In this document: in pieces, positions 57,091 to 64,000 of the stretch
How positions within the stretch are numbered: position 1 is the stretch's first letter
Layout of the letters: every line of letters starts with the position of its first letter
From: Micromonospora phaseoli
GTDB taxonomy: Bacteria > Actinomycetota > Actinomycetes > Mycobacteriales > Micromonosporaceae
Assembly (NCBI RefSeq): GCF_900109115.1
Contig: NZ_FNYV01000001.1
Span: 972,203-1,036,202, forward strand
DNA: 64,000 nt
Reading direction: 5' to 3'
The notes under the pieces: model-generated
Database searches by the model: none
What the model saw: only the letters and a program-made list of their open reading frames with translations
What the model was told of the DNA's origin: nothing
Position numbers and translations under genes: made by a program

Positions 57091-57834
57091 TCAGTTCCCC
57101 ACAACCCTCGACACTGTCAGTTCCCCCACGGCCGGCGCGGCCTGGCTCGCCACGGCCGGCTCGGCCTGCGGTGCCAGTCGGCCCGGCCGTGCGGCGCGCA
57201 GCCGGCGCGCCGGGCTGCCCAACCAGACCTCGCCCGACGGCACGTCGCGCAACACCACCGAACCCATCCCGACCAGGGACCACTCGCCGACCGTCACGGA
57301 CTCACGGATCAGCGCCGCCGCGCCGAGATACGCACCGGTACGCAGCGCAACCCCGCCGCCGAGCCGCACCCCGGAGGCGAGGGTGACATGATCGGCGACC
57401 CGGTCGTCATGGGTGAGGACCACCTGCGGCATCACCGCCACGTGCGCGCCCACCGTGACGTCCGCGGTCAGCACCACCCCGGCCAGCAGTACCGTGCCAG
57501 GGCCGAGTGAGCTGCCCGCGCCGACGTGGGCCGCCGGATGGACGATCGTCGGATACCGCTCGGCGGGCAGCCCCAGCCGGTGCACGATCCGCTGCCGGGC
57601 CGCGTAGTCACGCGGATTGCCGACACAGACCACCACGGCCGCGTCGGGCAGGTCGGCCAGCCGGTCGATCGCGCCGAGGATCGGCAGGCCGGCCCGTTCG
57701 GTGCCGCGCAGCGCCGGATCGTCGTCGAGGAAGCCGCGCAGCCGCCACGTCGGCCGGACGTCGTTGATCGCCCGTACCGCCGCCGCGGTCTCCCGCGCGA
57801 ACCCGCCCGCCCCGACGATGACCAGCTCGCGCAT
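57091..57834 (-). CDS. NeuD/PglD-type sugar O- or N-acetyltransferase
   Basis: A 247-residue protein with an N-terminal Rossmann-like domain (ELVIVGAGGFARETAAAV) and left-handed beta-helix hexapeptide repeats (IVHPAAHVGAGSSLGPGTVL, VVLTADVTVGAHV, VSL repeats onward). It would acetylate the amino group placed by a neighbouring aminotransferase. The C-terminus has an extra Ala/Pro-rich tail of about 40 residues. The ATG overlaps the previous stop by one base (TGATG). Confidence 0.9.
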   Translation of the reverse strand: MRELVIVGAGGFARETAAAVRAINDVRPTWRLRGFLDDDPALRGTERAGLPILGAIDRLADLPDAAVVVCVGNPRDYAARQRIVHRLGLPAERYPTIVHPAAHVGAGSSLGPGTVLLAGVVLTADVTVGAHVAVMPQVVLTHDDRVADHVTLASGVRLGGGVALRTGAYLGAAALIRESVTVGEWSLVGMGSVVLRDVPSGEVWLGSPARRLRAARPGRLAPQAEPAVASQAAPAVGELTVSRVVGN

Positions 57835-58967
57835 CAGCCCGCCAGCTTGCGCAGTACGCCGACGACGCGGTCCTGGTCGTCCTCGGTCAGCGCGTGGTGC
57901 AGCGGCAGGATCAGCGAGTCACGGGTCAGCCGCTCGGTCACCGGCAGCGGCCCGGGTGCCAGGTCGGCGTACGCCGGCTCCAGGTGGGCGGCCATGATGC
58001 CGCGCCGGGCCGACACCCCGGCCACAGCCAACTCCGCGAGCACCTCGTCGCGGCTGACCCCGTACTCCGGATCGATCAGCACCCAGAACGACTGGAAGTT
58101 GGTCTCGCCGTACTCCGGGTCGCGGACCGGCACCAGACCCTCGATCGTGGCGAGCAGGTCGTGGTAGCGCGCCGCCAGGGCCCGCCGCTGCGCGACCAGC
58201 TCCGCGAGCCGACCGAGCTGCACCAACCCGACCGCCGCCTGGATGTCCGTCATCCGGTAGTTGAAGGCGGTCTCCAGATACGACTCCAGCACCGGCTGGG
58301 CACTGGCGTGCCGCTCGGCCGCGGAGACGTTCATGCCGTGCTCCCGCAACCGCCGCAGCCGGGCCGCCCACGCCGGATCGTCGGTGGTGACCATCCCGCC
58401 CTCACCGGTGGTGAGCAGCTTGCGGGGATGGAACGACCAGGCGGCGAGCGCGGCGCCGGCACCGGCCGGCCGGCCGTACGCCGTGGAGCCCGCAGCGCAG
58501 GCCGCGTCCTCCACCAGCGCCACTCCCCACCGACCGGCCGCCTCGCGCAGCGCGGCGACGTCGAACGGCACACCGCCCTGGTGGACGCCGATGACCGCCC
58601 GGGTCCTGGGGGTACGCACCGCGTCGACAGTGTCCACCGTCAGGTTCCCCGTGCCGAGGTCGACATCTGCGAAAACCGGGGTCGCTCCGACGTACCGCAC
58701 CGCGTTCGCGGTGGCGATGAAGGAGAACGACGGGACGATCACCTCGTCGCCGGGGCCGACGTCGAGCACCACCAGAGCCAGGTGCAGGGCGGTGGTACAG
58801 GAACTGACGGCCACCCCGTGTCCGGCGCCGACCAGGGCGGCGAACTCCTGCTCGAAGCGGGCCACCCGCGGCCCCTGGGCCACCCAGCCCGACCGGACCG
58901 CGTCGGCGGCGGCCTGCGCCTCCTCCTCGCCGAGCCGAGGAATCATGACCGGAATCCGCGGAGTCAC
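57834..58967 (-). CDS. DegT/DnrJ/EryC1/StrS-family sugar aminotransferase
   Basis: A 377-residue PLP enzyme with IPVMIPRLGEEEAQAAADAV at the start, SSCTTALHLAL, VEDAACAAGS and the pyridoxal lysine in SFHPRKLLTTGEGGMV. GTG 58967 lies 7 bases after the end of the second copy of the gene-junction repeat, whose GAAAG is the likely ribosome-binding site. Reading upstream through the repeats gives an in-frame but unlikely extension (SARSEPGLRAPQPRT twice). Confidence 0.94.
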   Translation of the reverse strand: MTPRIPVMIPRLGEEEAQAAADAVRSGWVAQGPRVARFEQEFAALVGAGHGVAVSSCTTALHLALVVLDVGPGDEVIVPSFSFIATANAVRYVGATPVFADVDLGTGNLTVDTVDAVRTPRTRAVIGVHQGGVPFDVAALREAAGRWGVALVEDAACAAGSTAYGRPAGAGAALAAWSFHPRKLLTTGEGGMVTTDDPAWAARLRRLREHGMNVSAAERHASAQPVLESYLETAFNYRMTDIQAAVGLVQLGRLAELVAQRRALAARYHDLLATIEGLVPVRDPEYGETNFQSFWVLIDPEYGVSRDEVLAELAVAGVSARRGIMAAHLEPAYADLAPGPLPVTERLTRDSLILPLHHALTEDDQDRVVGVLRKLAG

Positions 58968-58974
58968 TGAATCG

Positions 58975-59027
58975 TCTTTCGTTCGCGGCTGCGGGGCTCG
59001 CAGGCCCGGCTCACTCCTCGCGCTCAC
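58975..59027 (-). repeat. Gene-junction repeat, copy 2 (epimerase-aminotransferase)
   Basis: On the minus strand it begins GTGAGCGCGAGGAGTGAGCC and ends CCGCGAACGAAAGA. It matches the neighbouring copy exactly over 47 bases with a 60-base period, and resembles the arg operon copies in both ends. Confidence 0.9.
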
Positions 59028-59036
59028 TGGGTCGTC

Positions 59037-59087
59037 GTCTGTTCGCGGCTGCGGGGCTCGCAGGCCCGGCTCACTCCTCGCGCTCAC
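59037..59087 (-). repeat. Gene-junction repeat, copy 1 (epimerase-aminotransferase)
   Basis: The first copy begins one base before the epimerase stop (GTGAGC, TGA being the stop codon). It contains a CTGCG AGCCC CGCAG hairpin like the other copies. Confidence 0.9.
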
Positions 59088-60049
59088 TTCTCGCCCCGCC
59101 ACCAGTCGACCAGGCCCTGCAGCCCCTCGTGCAGGCCGATCTCGGCGCGGAATCCCAGCCGGGTGGCGGCGGCGGTGGTGTCCGCCAGGCGGCGCGTCAC
59201 CCCGTTGACCGCGCGAGCCGGCCCGTGCTCCGGCGCCAGGTCGGACTTCATCACGTCGCTGAGCGCCTGGGCCAACTCCCGCAGGCTGGTCTCGGTGCCG
59301 CTGGCGACGTTGAACACCTCGTCGGTGACGTCGGCCCGGGCGGCCAGGACATTGGCCCTGGCGATGTCGGCGACGTGCACGAAGTCCATCGTCTGCAGGC
59401 CGTCGCCGAGGATCAGCGGAGGCTGACCCGACTCGATCCGCTCCATCCAGCGGATCAACACCTCGGTGTAGAGCCCGTGGATGTCCATCCGGGGGCCGTA
59501 CACGTTGAAGTAGCGCAGGGCGACGTAGTCCAGCCCGTACATGCTGTGGAAGCTGCGCAGCATGCCCTCGTTGAACGCCTTCGCCGCGCCGTAGAACGTG
59601 TCGTTGTGGTACGGGTGGTGCGACTCGTCGGTCGGGAAGTCGTCGGCGAGGCCGTACACCGAGGCCGACGACGACAGGACGACCTTGCGTACCTTGGCCG
59701 CGGCCGCCGCCTCCAGCACGTTGAACGTGCCGTCGACCAGAACCTCGTTGGCGAGCCGGGGCTCCTCGGCACACTGGGTGATCCGGATGGCGGCGAGATG
59801 GAAGACCAGGTCCTTGTCCCGGGTCAACTCGTGCACGAGGGCGACGTCCCGGATGTCGCCCTCGACGAGTCGCACGGTGCCGTGCGGCAGGGCCTTGGCG
59901 AGGTTGTCCCGCCGCCCGCGGACGAAGTTGTCGAGGACAACCACCTCGGCGGCACCGCCGGCGACCAGCTCGTCCACGACATGGGAGCCGATCGTGCCCG
60001 CCCCGCCCGTGACCAGGGCGCGCGCCCCGGCGATTTCGACCGCGCTCAT
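59084..60049 (-). CDS. NAD-dependent nucleotide-sugar epimerase/dehydratase
   Basis: A 321-residue short-chain dehydrogenase-type enzyme: ALVTGGAGTIGSHVVDEL binds NAD, SSSASVYG holds the catalytic Ser and FYGAAKAFNEG the Tyr-x3-Lys pair; LRYFNVYGPRM follows. ATG 60049 is chosen because the frame before it begins only at TTG. It sits between the oxidoreductase and the repeat-filled gap to the aminotransferase. Confidence 0.93.
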   Translation of the reverse strand: MSAVEIAGARALVTGGAGTIGSHVVDELVAGGAAEVVVLDNFVRGRRDNLAKALPHGTVRLVEGDIRDVALVHELTRDKDLVFHLAAIRITQCAEEPRLANEVLVDGTFNVLEAAAAAKVRKVVLSSSASVYGLADDFPTDESHHPYHNDTFYGAAKAFNEGMLRSFHSMYGLDYVALRYFNVYGPRMDIHGLYTEVLIRWMERIESGQPPLILGDGLQTMDFVHVADIARANVLAARADVTDEVFNVASGTETSLRELAQALSDVMKSDLAPEHGPARAVNGVTRRLADTTAAATRLGFRAEIGLHEGLQGLVDWWRGEK

Positions 60050-60116
60050 GACAGTGTTCCGCTCCAATCCAGGCCACCCTGCGGCTGTGCCAAGCGAGGT
60101 CTCATATCGCGTCCGG

Positions 60117-61196
60117 TCACTGCGCTGCCCACTCGCTGAGCTCGACCAGCCGTCCGCCGTCGGCGAGGCTTCGGGAGGCGGCCTCGAGGATCGCGATCAC
60201 CCGCAGCCCGGACCGGCCGTCGGTGAGCGCCGGGGTGCCGCTGCGGATGGACCGGGCGTACTCCTCGACCATGGTCCGCAGCGCCTCCCGTTCGGTCAGC
60301 GCCGGCGCGACCATGTCCCCTGAGCGGTAGGACACCAGCATGTCCCGCCGCTGCTCGTCGCCGAGCTCCTCCGTCGAGGCCACGTCCACCCCTCGATCGA
60401 AGATGGAGAGCCGCTGGCTGGGGTTGAGGTCGTCCCAGACCAGGGTGCGCTTGGAGCCGCCGATGATGGTGGTACGGATCTTCACCGGCGAGAGCCAGTT
60501 GACGTGGATGTGCGCTATCGCGCCGGTGTTCAGGCGCAACGTCAGGTAGGCGACGCAGGCCCGCCCCGCGCCGATCCGGTCCGCGCCGTGGGCGGCCACG
60601 GCGACCGGAGCCACGCCGGGCGGCAGGACGAAGTCGAGGATCGACAGGTCGTGCGGGGCCAGGTCCCACATCACGTCTATGTCGCGCTGCACCAGCCCAA
60701 GATTGATCCGTACCGAGTCGAGGTACTGCAGTTCGCCCAGCTCACCGTGGTGCAACAGGTCACGGATGCGCAGCACCGCCGGCGTGTAGCAGTAGGTGTG
60801 GTCGCACATCAGCGACAGACCCCGGTGCTCCGCCTCGGCGACCAGCGCCCGTCCCTGGGTGGAACTGGCCGCGAGCGGCTTCTCCACCAGCACGTGCTTG
60901 CCGGCCCGCAGCGCCGACATCGCCACCTCGAGGTGACTGGCCGCCGGGGTGGCGATGGCCACCGCCCGCACCGTCTCGTCGGCGAGGACCGCGGCCAGAT
61001 CATTGGTGGCCTGGACCGTCGAGTAGCCGCCGAGTACCCGCTCGGCGCGGCCCACGTCGAGGTCGCAGAGCCAGCGCAGTCGGAAGTCGGCGGAGGCCTG
61101 GAAGTTGCGGACGAGATTCGGACCCCAGTAGCCGGCGCCGACGACGGCCACGCCGATCGGTTCGTCGGCGGCATCGTGCGTTGAGTTCACGGACAT
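60117..61196 (-). CDS. Gfo/Idh/MocA-family oxidoreductase (nucleotide-sugar dehydrogenase-like)
   Basis: A 359-residue NAD(P)-dependent enzyme: VAVVGAGYWGPNLVRNF, HVLVEKPLAAS (catalytic Lys) and MWDLAPHDLSILDF (active-site His), a combination like WlbA/WbpB proteins that oxidise sugar nucleotides to the 3-keto form before amination. First gene of the minus-strand cassette, which supports a 3-amino or 2,3-diamino sugar product. The upstream 274 bases hold no convincing gene. Confidence 0.93.
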   Translation of the reverse strand: MSVNSTHDAADEPIGVAVVGAGYWGPNLVRNFQASADFRLRWLCDLDVGRAERVLGGYSTVQATNDLAAVLADETVRAVAIATPAASHLEVAMSALRAGKHVLVEKPLAASSTQGRALVAEAEHRGLSLMCDHTYCYTPAVLRIRDLLHHGELGELQYLDSVRINLGLVQRDIDVMWDLAPHDLSILDFVLPPGVAPVAVAAHGADRIGAGRACVAYLTLRLNTGAIAHIHVNWLSPVKIRTTIIGGSKRTLVWDDLNPSQRLSIFDRGVDVASTEELGDEQRRDMLVSYRSGDMVAPALTEREALRTMVEEYARSIRSGTPALTDGRSGLRVIAILEAASRSLADGGRLVELSEWAAQ

Positions 61197-61470
61197 CCGT
61201 TCGCTAGCAGGACGGGGATTCGCTGAGGGGTGGGTCAGGATGGTCCGCCCGGGAAGCTATCGAGACTGCCGTCGGCGACGCCAGGGCAGTGACGGAATTC
61301 CAACAATGCCGCCGGGGCGAGGAAGCCATTCGGTTGTCCGCCGCCCCCGGGTGGCCCATACCGTCCGCTGCGTCGGCTGGCGCACCTCGCCATGTCGACC
61401 AGGGGAGCGCCGTTCACCAGCCGGACGGCAGCGCCGCACGGTGGAAGGGCACCCGGAATCTGCGGCGTGG

Positions 61471-61866
61471 TCAGCTGGCGTTCGGATAGAGGTTCTGGAG
61501 ACGGACCTGACCGCGGGCCACCAGCCGGGCTTCCGCGTCGGTGATCTCCACCTGCCACAGCTGTTGGCTGCGCCCCCGGTGCACCGGAGTGCCGACCGCG
61601 GTGAGTTCGCCGGTACGGACCGCCCGCAGAAAGTCGGTCTGGTTGGACACGCCGACCACCTGGCCGCGGTCACCCAGCCACAGCCCTCCACCCACGCTGG
61701 CCGCTGTCTCCACCACCGCGCAGTACACCCCGCCGTGCTGGATGCCGTAGGGCTGATGCAGTTCGGGGCGGACCTCCCAGCGGATCGTCACCCGGTCACC
61801 GCTGGCCTCGTCGAACTTCAGCCCGAGCAGGGCGAAGAAACCGCCCGACATCGTGGACATCTCCAC
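61471..61866 (-). CDS. PaaI-type hotdog-fold thioesterase
   Basis: A 131-residue protein with the hotdog pattern GIQHGGVYCAVVETAAS (HGG with acidic catalytic residue in VVETAAS) and VGVSNQTDFLRAVRTGEL. It hydrolyses acyl-CoA esters; the substrate is unknown. GTG 61866 has GAGGAGG five bases upstream. Divergent from tyrS with 92 bases between. Confidence 0.88.
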   Translation of the reverse strand: MEMSTMSGGFFALLGLKFDEASGDRVTIRWEVRPELHQPYGIQHGGVYCAVVETAASVGGGLWLGDRGQVVGVSNQTDFLRAVRTGELTAVGTPVHRGRSQQLWQVEITDAEARLVARGQVRLQNLYPNAS

Positions 61867-61958
61867 GGCAGCCTCCTCGATCTTGGCGGTTGCCAGCCTA
61901 GCCGGGGCACGGCGAGGACAACCCGGTAGGGCGGGAGCGGGCTCATGGGGGAGAATCG

Positions 61959-63251
61959 GTGACCGTGACCGACAGCAACCTCCCGCCGACCGGGCGGGAC
62001 TCCCTCACCGACGACCTGCGGTGGCGCGGCCTGATCCAGGACTCCACCGACCTCGACGAGCTGCGCGTGCTGCTCGACGGCACCGGCGCCGCCTTCTATG
62101 TGGGCTTCGACCCGACCGCGCCGAGCCTGCACGTCGGTCATCTGATGCAGGTCACCACCGCTCGCCGCCTTCAACTCGCCGGGCACCGACCGCTGCTGCT
62201 GGTCGGTGGGGCGACGGGGCAGATCGGTGACCCGAAGGAGAGCGCGGAGCGGACCCTGAACCCGCCGGAGGTCGTGGCGACCTGGGTGCAACGGATCCGT
62301 GACCAGCTGGCGCCCTTCGTCTCGTACACCGGGGAGAACGCCGCCCAGCTGGTCAACAACCTGGAGTGGACCGCCGAGATGTCGGTGGTCGAGTTCCTCC
62401 GTGACGTCGGCAAGCACTTCCCAGTCAACCGGATGCTGGCCCGGGAGGTGGTCCGGGCCCGGCTGGAGAGCGGCATCAGCTTCACCGAGTTCAGCTACCA
62501 GCTGCTGCAGGCCCACGACTTCTTCGAGCTGCACCGTCGATACGGCTGCCAGCTCCAGTTCGGCGGCTCCGACCAGTGGGGCAACATCACCGCCGGCGTC
62601 GACTACGTCCGGCGCCGTGGCCTCGGGCCGGTGCAGGCGTTCACCACGCCGCTGGTGACCAAGTCCGACGGCTCGAAGTTCGGCAAGACCGAGGGCGGCG
62701 CGATCTGGCTGGATCCCGAGATGACCAGCCCGTACGCCTTCTACCAGTTCTGGATCAACGCCGATGATCGAGACGTGGGCCGCTACCTGCGCTACTTCAG
62801 CTTCCGTTCCCGGGAGGAGCTGGAGGCACTGGAGAAGGAGACCGCCGAGCGCCCGGCTTCGCGCGCGGCCCAGCGCGCTCTCGCCGAGGAGTTGACCACC
62901 CTCGTACACGGTGAGCGCGAGATGGCCCAGGTGGTCGCCGCCAGCCAGGCACTCTTCGGTCGAGGTTCGCTGGAGGAGCTGTCCGCGGTGACGCTCCGCG
63001 CCGCCCTCACCGAAGCCGGCCTGGTCCGTCTCGGCCAGCTCCCGGAGGTCGCCGCCCTGCTCAGGGAGTCGGGTCTGGTGCCGAGCATGAAGGAGGCCCG
63101 GCGGGTGATCGCCGAGGGCGGCGCGTACGTCAACAACCAGCGGGTGACCGAGGCGGACGCCGTGGTGAATCCGGAGGATCTGCTGCACGGGCGCTACCTC
63201 GTGCTGCGGCGCGGAAAGCGCTCCTTCGCCGGCGTGGAACTGGACGGATAG
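61959..63251 (+). CDS. tyrS: Tyrosyl-tRNA synthetase
   Basis: Charges tRNA-Tyr. The 430-residue class I synthetase has YVGFDPTAPSLHVGHLM (HIGH motif as HVGH), GSDQWGNITAG and KFGKTEGGA (the KMSKS loop in its TyrRS form), and a C-terminal S4 RNA-binding domain (VPSMKEARRVIAEGGAYVN). GTG 61959 or GTG 61965 is the start. No T-box leader fits in the short upstream gap. Confidence 0.97.
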   Translation: MTVTDSNLPPTGRDSLTDDLRWRGLIQDSTDLDELRVLLDGTGAAFYVGFDPTAPSLHVGHLMQVTTARRLQLAGHRPLLLVGGATGQIGDPKESAERTLNPPEVVATWVQRIRDQLAPFVSYTGENAAQLVNNLEWTAEMSVVEFLRDVGKHFPVNRMLAREVVRARLESGISFTEFSYQLLQAHDFFELHRRYGCQLQFGGSDQWGNITAGVDYVRRRGLGPVQAFTTPLVTKSDGSKFGKTEGGAIWLDPEMTSPYAFYQFWINADDRDVGRYLRYFSFRSREELEALEKETAERPASRAAQRALAEELTTLVHGEREMAQVVAASQALFGRGSLEELSAVTLRAALTEAGLVRLGQLPEVAALLRESGLVPSMKEARRVIAEGGAYVNNQRVTEADAVVNPEDLLHGRYLVLRRGKRSFAGVELDG

Positions 63252-63292
63252 TCCTCGGTCGGTTGGTGTGACGCGGGACGCGCCCGGCGGAT

Positions 63293-63322
63293 TTGACGAC
63301 CCATCCGCTGGGCGCGTAACTT
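63293..63322 (+). promoter_or_regulatory. rrn promoter 1 (predicted)
   Basis: TTGACG (63293-63298) and TAACTT (63317-63322) with an 18-base spacer, about 590 bases before 16S, just after tyrS. First of three predicted housekeeping promoters in the rRNA leader, a 632-base region without a protein gene. Confidence 0.5.
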
Positions 63323-63459
63323 TCTCTCTGCCAGCGCGGAACGGACGAAACAGGTCGAAAGACCTTAGGCCGGAGCGTAGGTCGACCTTCTCAGGCCGGA
63401 TGGGTACGCCCATCAAGGCCGAGACCGGGTGGTGCCCCCACGTTCGCCGCGAGGCGGAT

Positions 63460-63488
63460 TTGGCGAGGCGGAACCGACCGGGTATGGT
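63460..63488 (+). promoter_or_regulatory. rrn promoter 2 (predicted)
   Basis: TTGGCG (63460-63465) and TATGGT (63483-63488), spacer 17 bases. Confidence 0.5.
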
Positions 63489-63630
63489 TGGCCGCTGGTG
63501 GGGCCCCAGGCGCGCTCGCGGGAGACCGCAGCGGCTGGCCTGCCAAAATCACGAAACGAACGGCAATGTCGGTCGACTTCGTGGTGCCCGGAGTAATGGT
63601 ATGAAGCGCGGCAAAGTGGCACAAGCCGGT

Positions 63631-63659
63631 TTGACACGCTAGAAACCATCCGGTAACGT
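63631..63659 (+). promoter_or_regulatory. rrn promoter 3 (predicted, strongest)
   Basis: A perfect TTGACA (63631-63636) and TAACGT (63654-63659), spacer 17 bases, about 225 bases before 16S rRNA. The perfect -35 box makes it the best promoter in the window. Confidence 0.7.
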
Positions 63660-63739
63660 AGTAAAAGTGCCCGCTGCGAGGTGGGTGCGGGTTGGGCCCC
63701 GGAGGGTTGCCTGCTTGGGTGGGTTTCCTGATGGTGTGT

Positions 63740-63763
63740 GGTTGTTCTTTGAGAACTCAACAG
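63740..63763 (+). promoter_or_regulatory. rrn leader boxA-like antitermination site
   Basis: TTGTTCTTTGAGAACTCAAC in the leader closely resembles the conserved actinobacterial rrn leader element containing boxA, needed for antitermination of rRNA transcription. Confidence 0.6.
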
Positions 63764-63883
63764 GGTGCTTGATAAGCCAGTGCCAATTGTTTTGATGCCT
63801 TGTGCTGGGCAGGCTTTGGTCTGTTTGGTGTGGGGTTTCCTTTGGCAACATTTTTTGTTGCTGGGATGATTTTTCGACAGTTT

Positions 63884-64000
63884 TTGTTGGAGAGTTTGAT
63901 CCTGGCTCAGGACGAACGCTGGCGGCGTGCTTAACACATGCAAGTCGAGCGGAAAGGCCCTTCGGGGTACTCGAGCGGCGAACGGGTGAGTAACACGTGA
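63884..64000 (+). rRNA. rrs: 16S ribosomal RNA, 5' end (cut by window edge)
   Basis: AGAGTTTGATCCTGGCTCAG at 63891 is the universal 16S start (position 8 in E. coli numbering), followed by GACGAACGCTGGCGGCGTGC and GTGAGTAACACGTG. The mature 5' end is placed near 63884 by this alignment. Only about 117 bases are in the window. Confidence 0.98.

Noticed and set aside
61867..61958. T-box riboswitch before tyrS
   Set aside because: Only 92 bases separate the divergent genes, too short for a T-box, and no T-box consensus is seen.
63802..63993. 63-codon ORF across the 16S start
   Set aside because: It lies in the rrn leader and 16S rRNA; not protein coding.

Overview
The window is high-GC DNA from an actinomycete, most likely a member of the Micromonosporaceae (Micromonospora or a close relative). 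This is inferred from GTG starts, four-base gene overlaps, the actinobacterial rrn leader and 16S start at the right end, and the gene types. It is chromosomal: it carries a complete arg cluster, tyrS and the start of an rRNA operon. No tRNA, CRISPR array, insertion sequence or phage gene was seen.

Left end (1-5000). A truncated Crp/Fnr regulator runs off the left edge on the minus strand. Facing away from it is a compact three-gene operon (1020-4953) closed by a strong hairpin: a nucleotide-cyclase-like protein, a P-loop protein with HEAT-like repeats, and an SPFH-like protein. The first protein ends with a Gly/Gln/Asn-rich motif that recurs near the N-terminus of the second (14 of 21 positions identical). 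This matches the layout of bacterial amyloid-signalling (BASS) effector/NLR pairs and is the best candidate here for an undescribed system.

Middle left (5000-27900). argC-J-B-D-F-R-H form one operon (no argG) with a recognisable promoter and an ArgR-type inverted repeat. Then come an alkyladenine glycosylase, a luciferase-type monooxygenase with its FMN reductase, and a five-gene minus-strand stress group (pyruvate phosphate dikinase, a small membrane protein, a P2-type ATPase and two tandem-domain universal stress proteins). Next are two acetyltransferase-type genes, a CNNM/HlyC-type membrane protein, and an Nramp-like transporter overlapping two PRC-barrel-like genes.

Right half (28200-61200). 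This is a large exopolysaccharide locus: initiating phosphoglycosyltransferase, NodB-type deacetylase, six glycosyltransferases, Wzz-like and Wzy-like proteins, Wzx flippase, methyltransferase, a 1237-residue secreted protein with three DUF4082 repeats, two secreted parallel beta-helix proteins, and a GNAT / acyl-CoA ligase / PLP decarboxylase / acyl carrier protein module of the type linked to exosortase-A systems. It ends in a minus-strand sugar cassette (Gfo/Idh/MocA oxidoreductase, epimerase, two DegT aminotransferases, NeuD-type acetyltransferase) with an MFS transporter and a beta-propeller-like protein. A PaaI-type thioesterase, tyrS and a multi-promoter rrn leader with the first bases of 16S rRNA finish the window.

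A roughly 50-bp repeat sits exactly at gene junctions in the arg operon and in the sugar cassette. It begins on the upstream stop codon and ends with the ribosome-binding site of the next gene.
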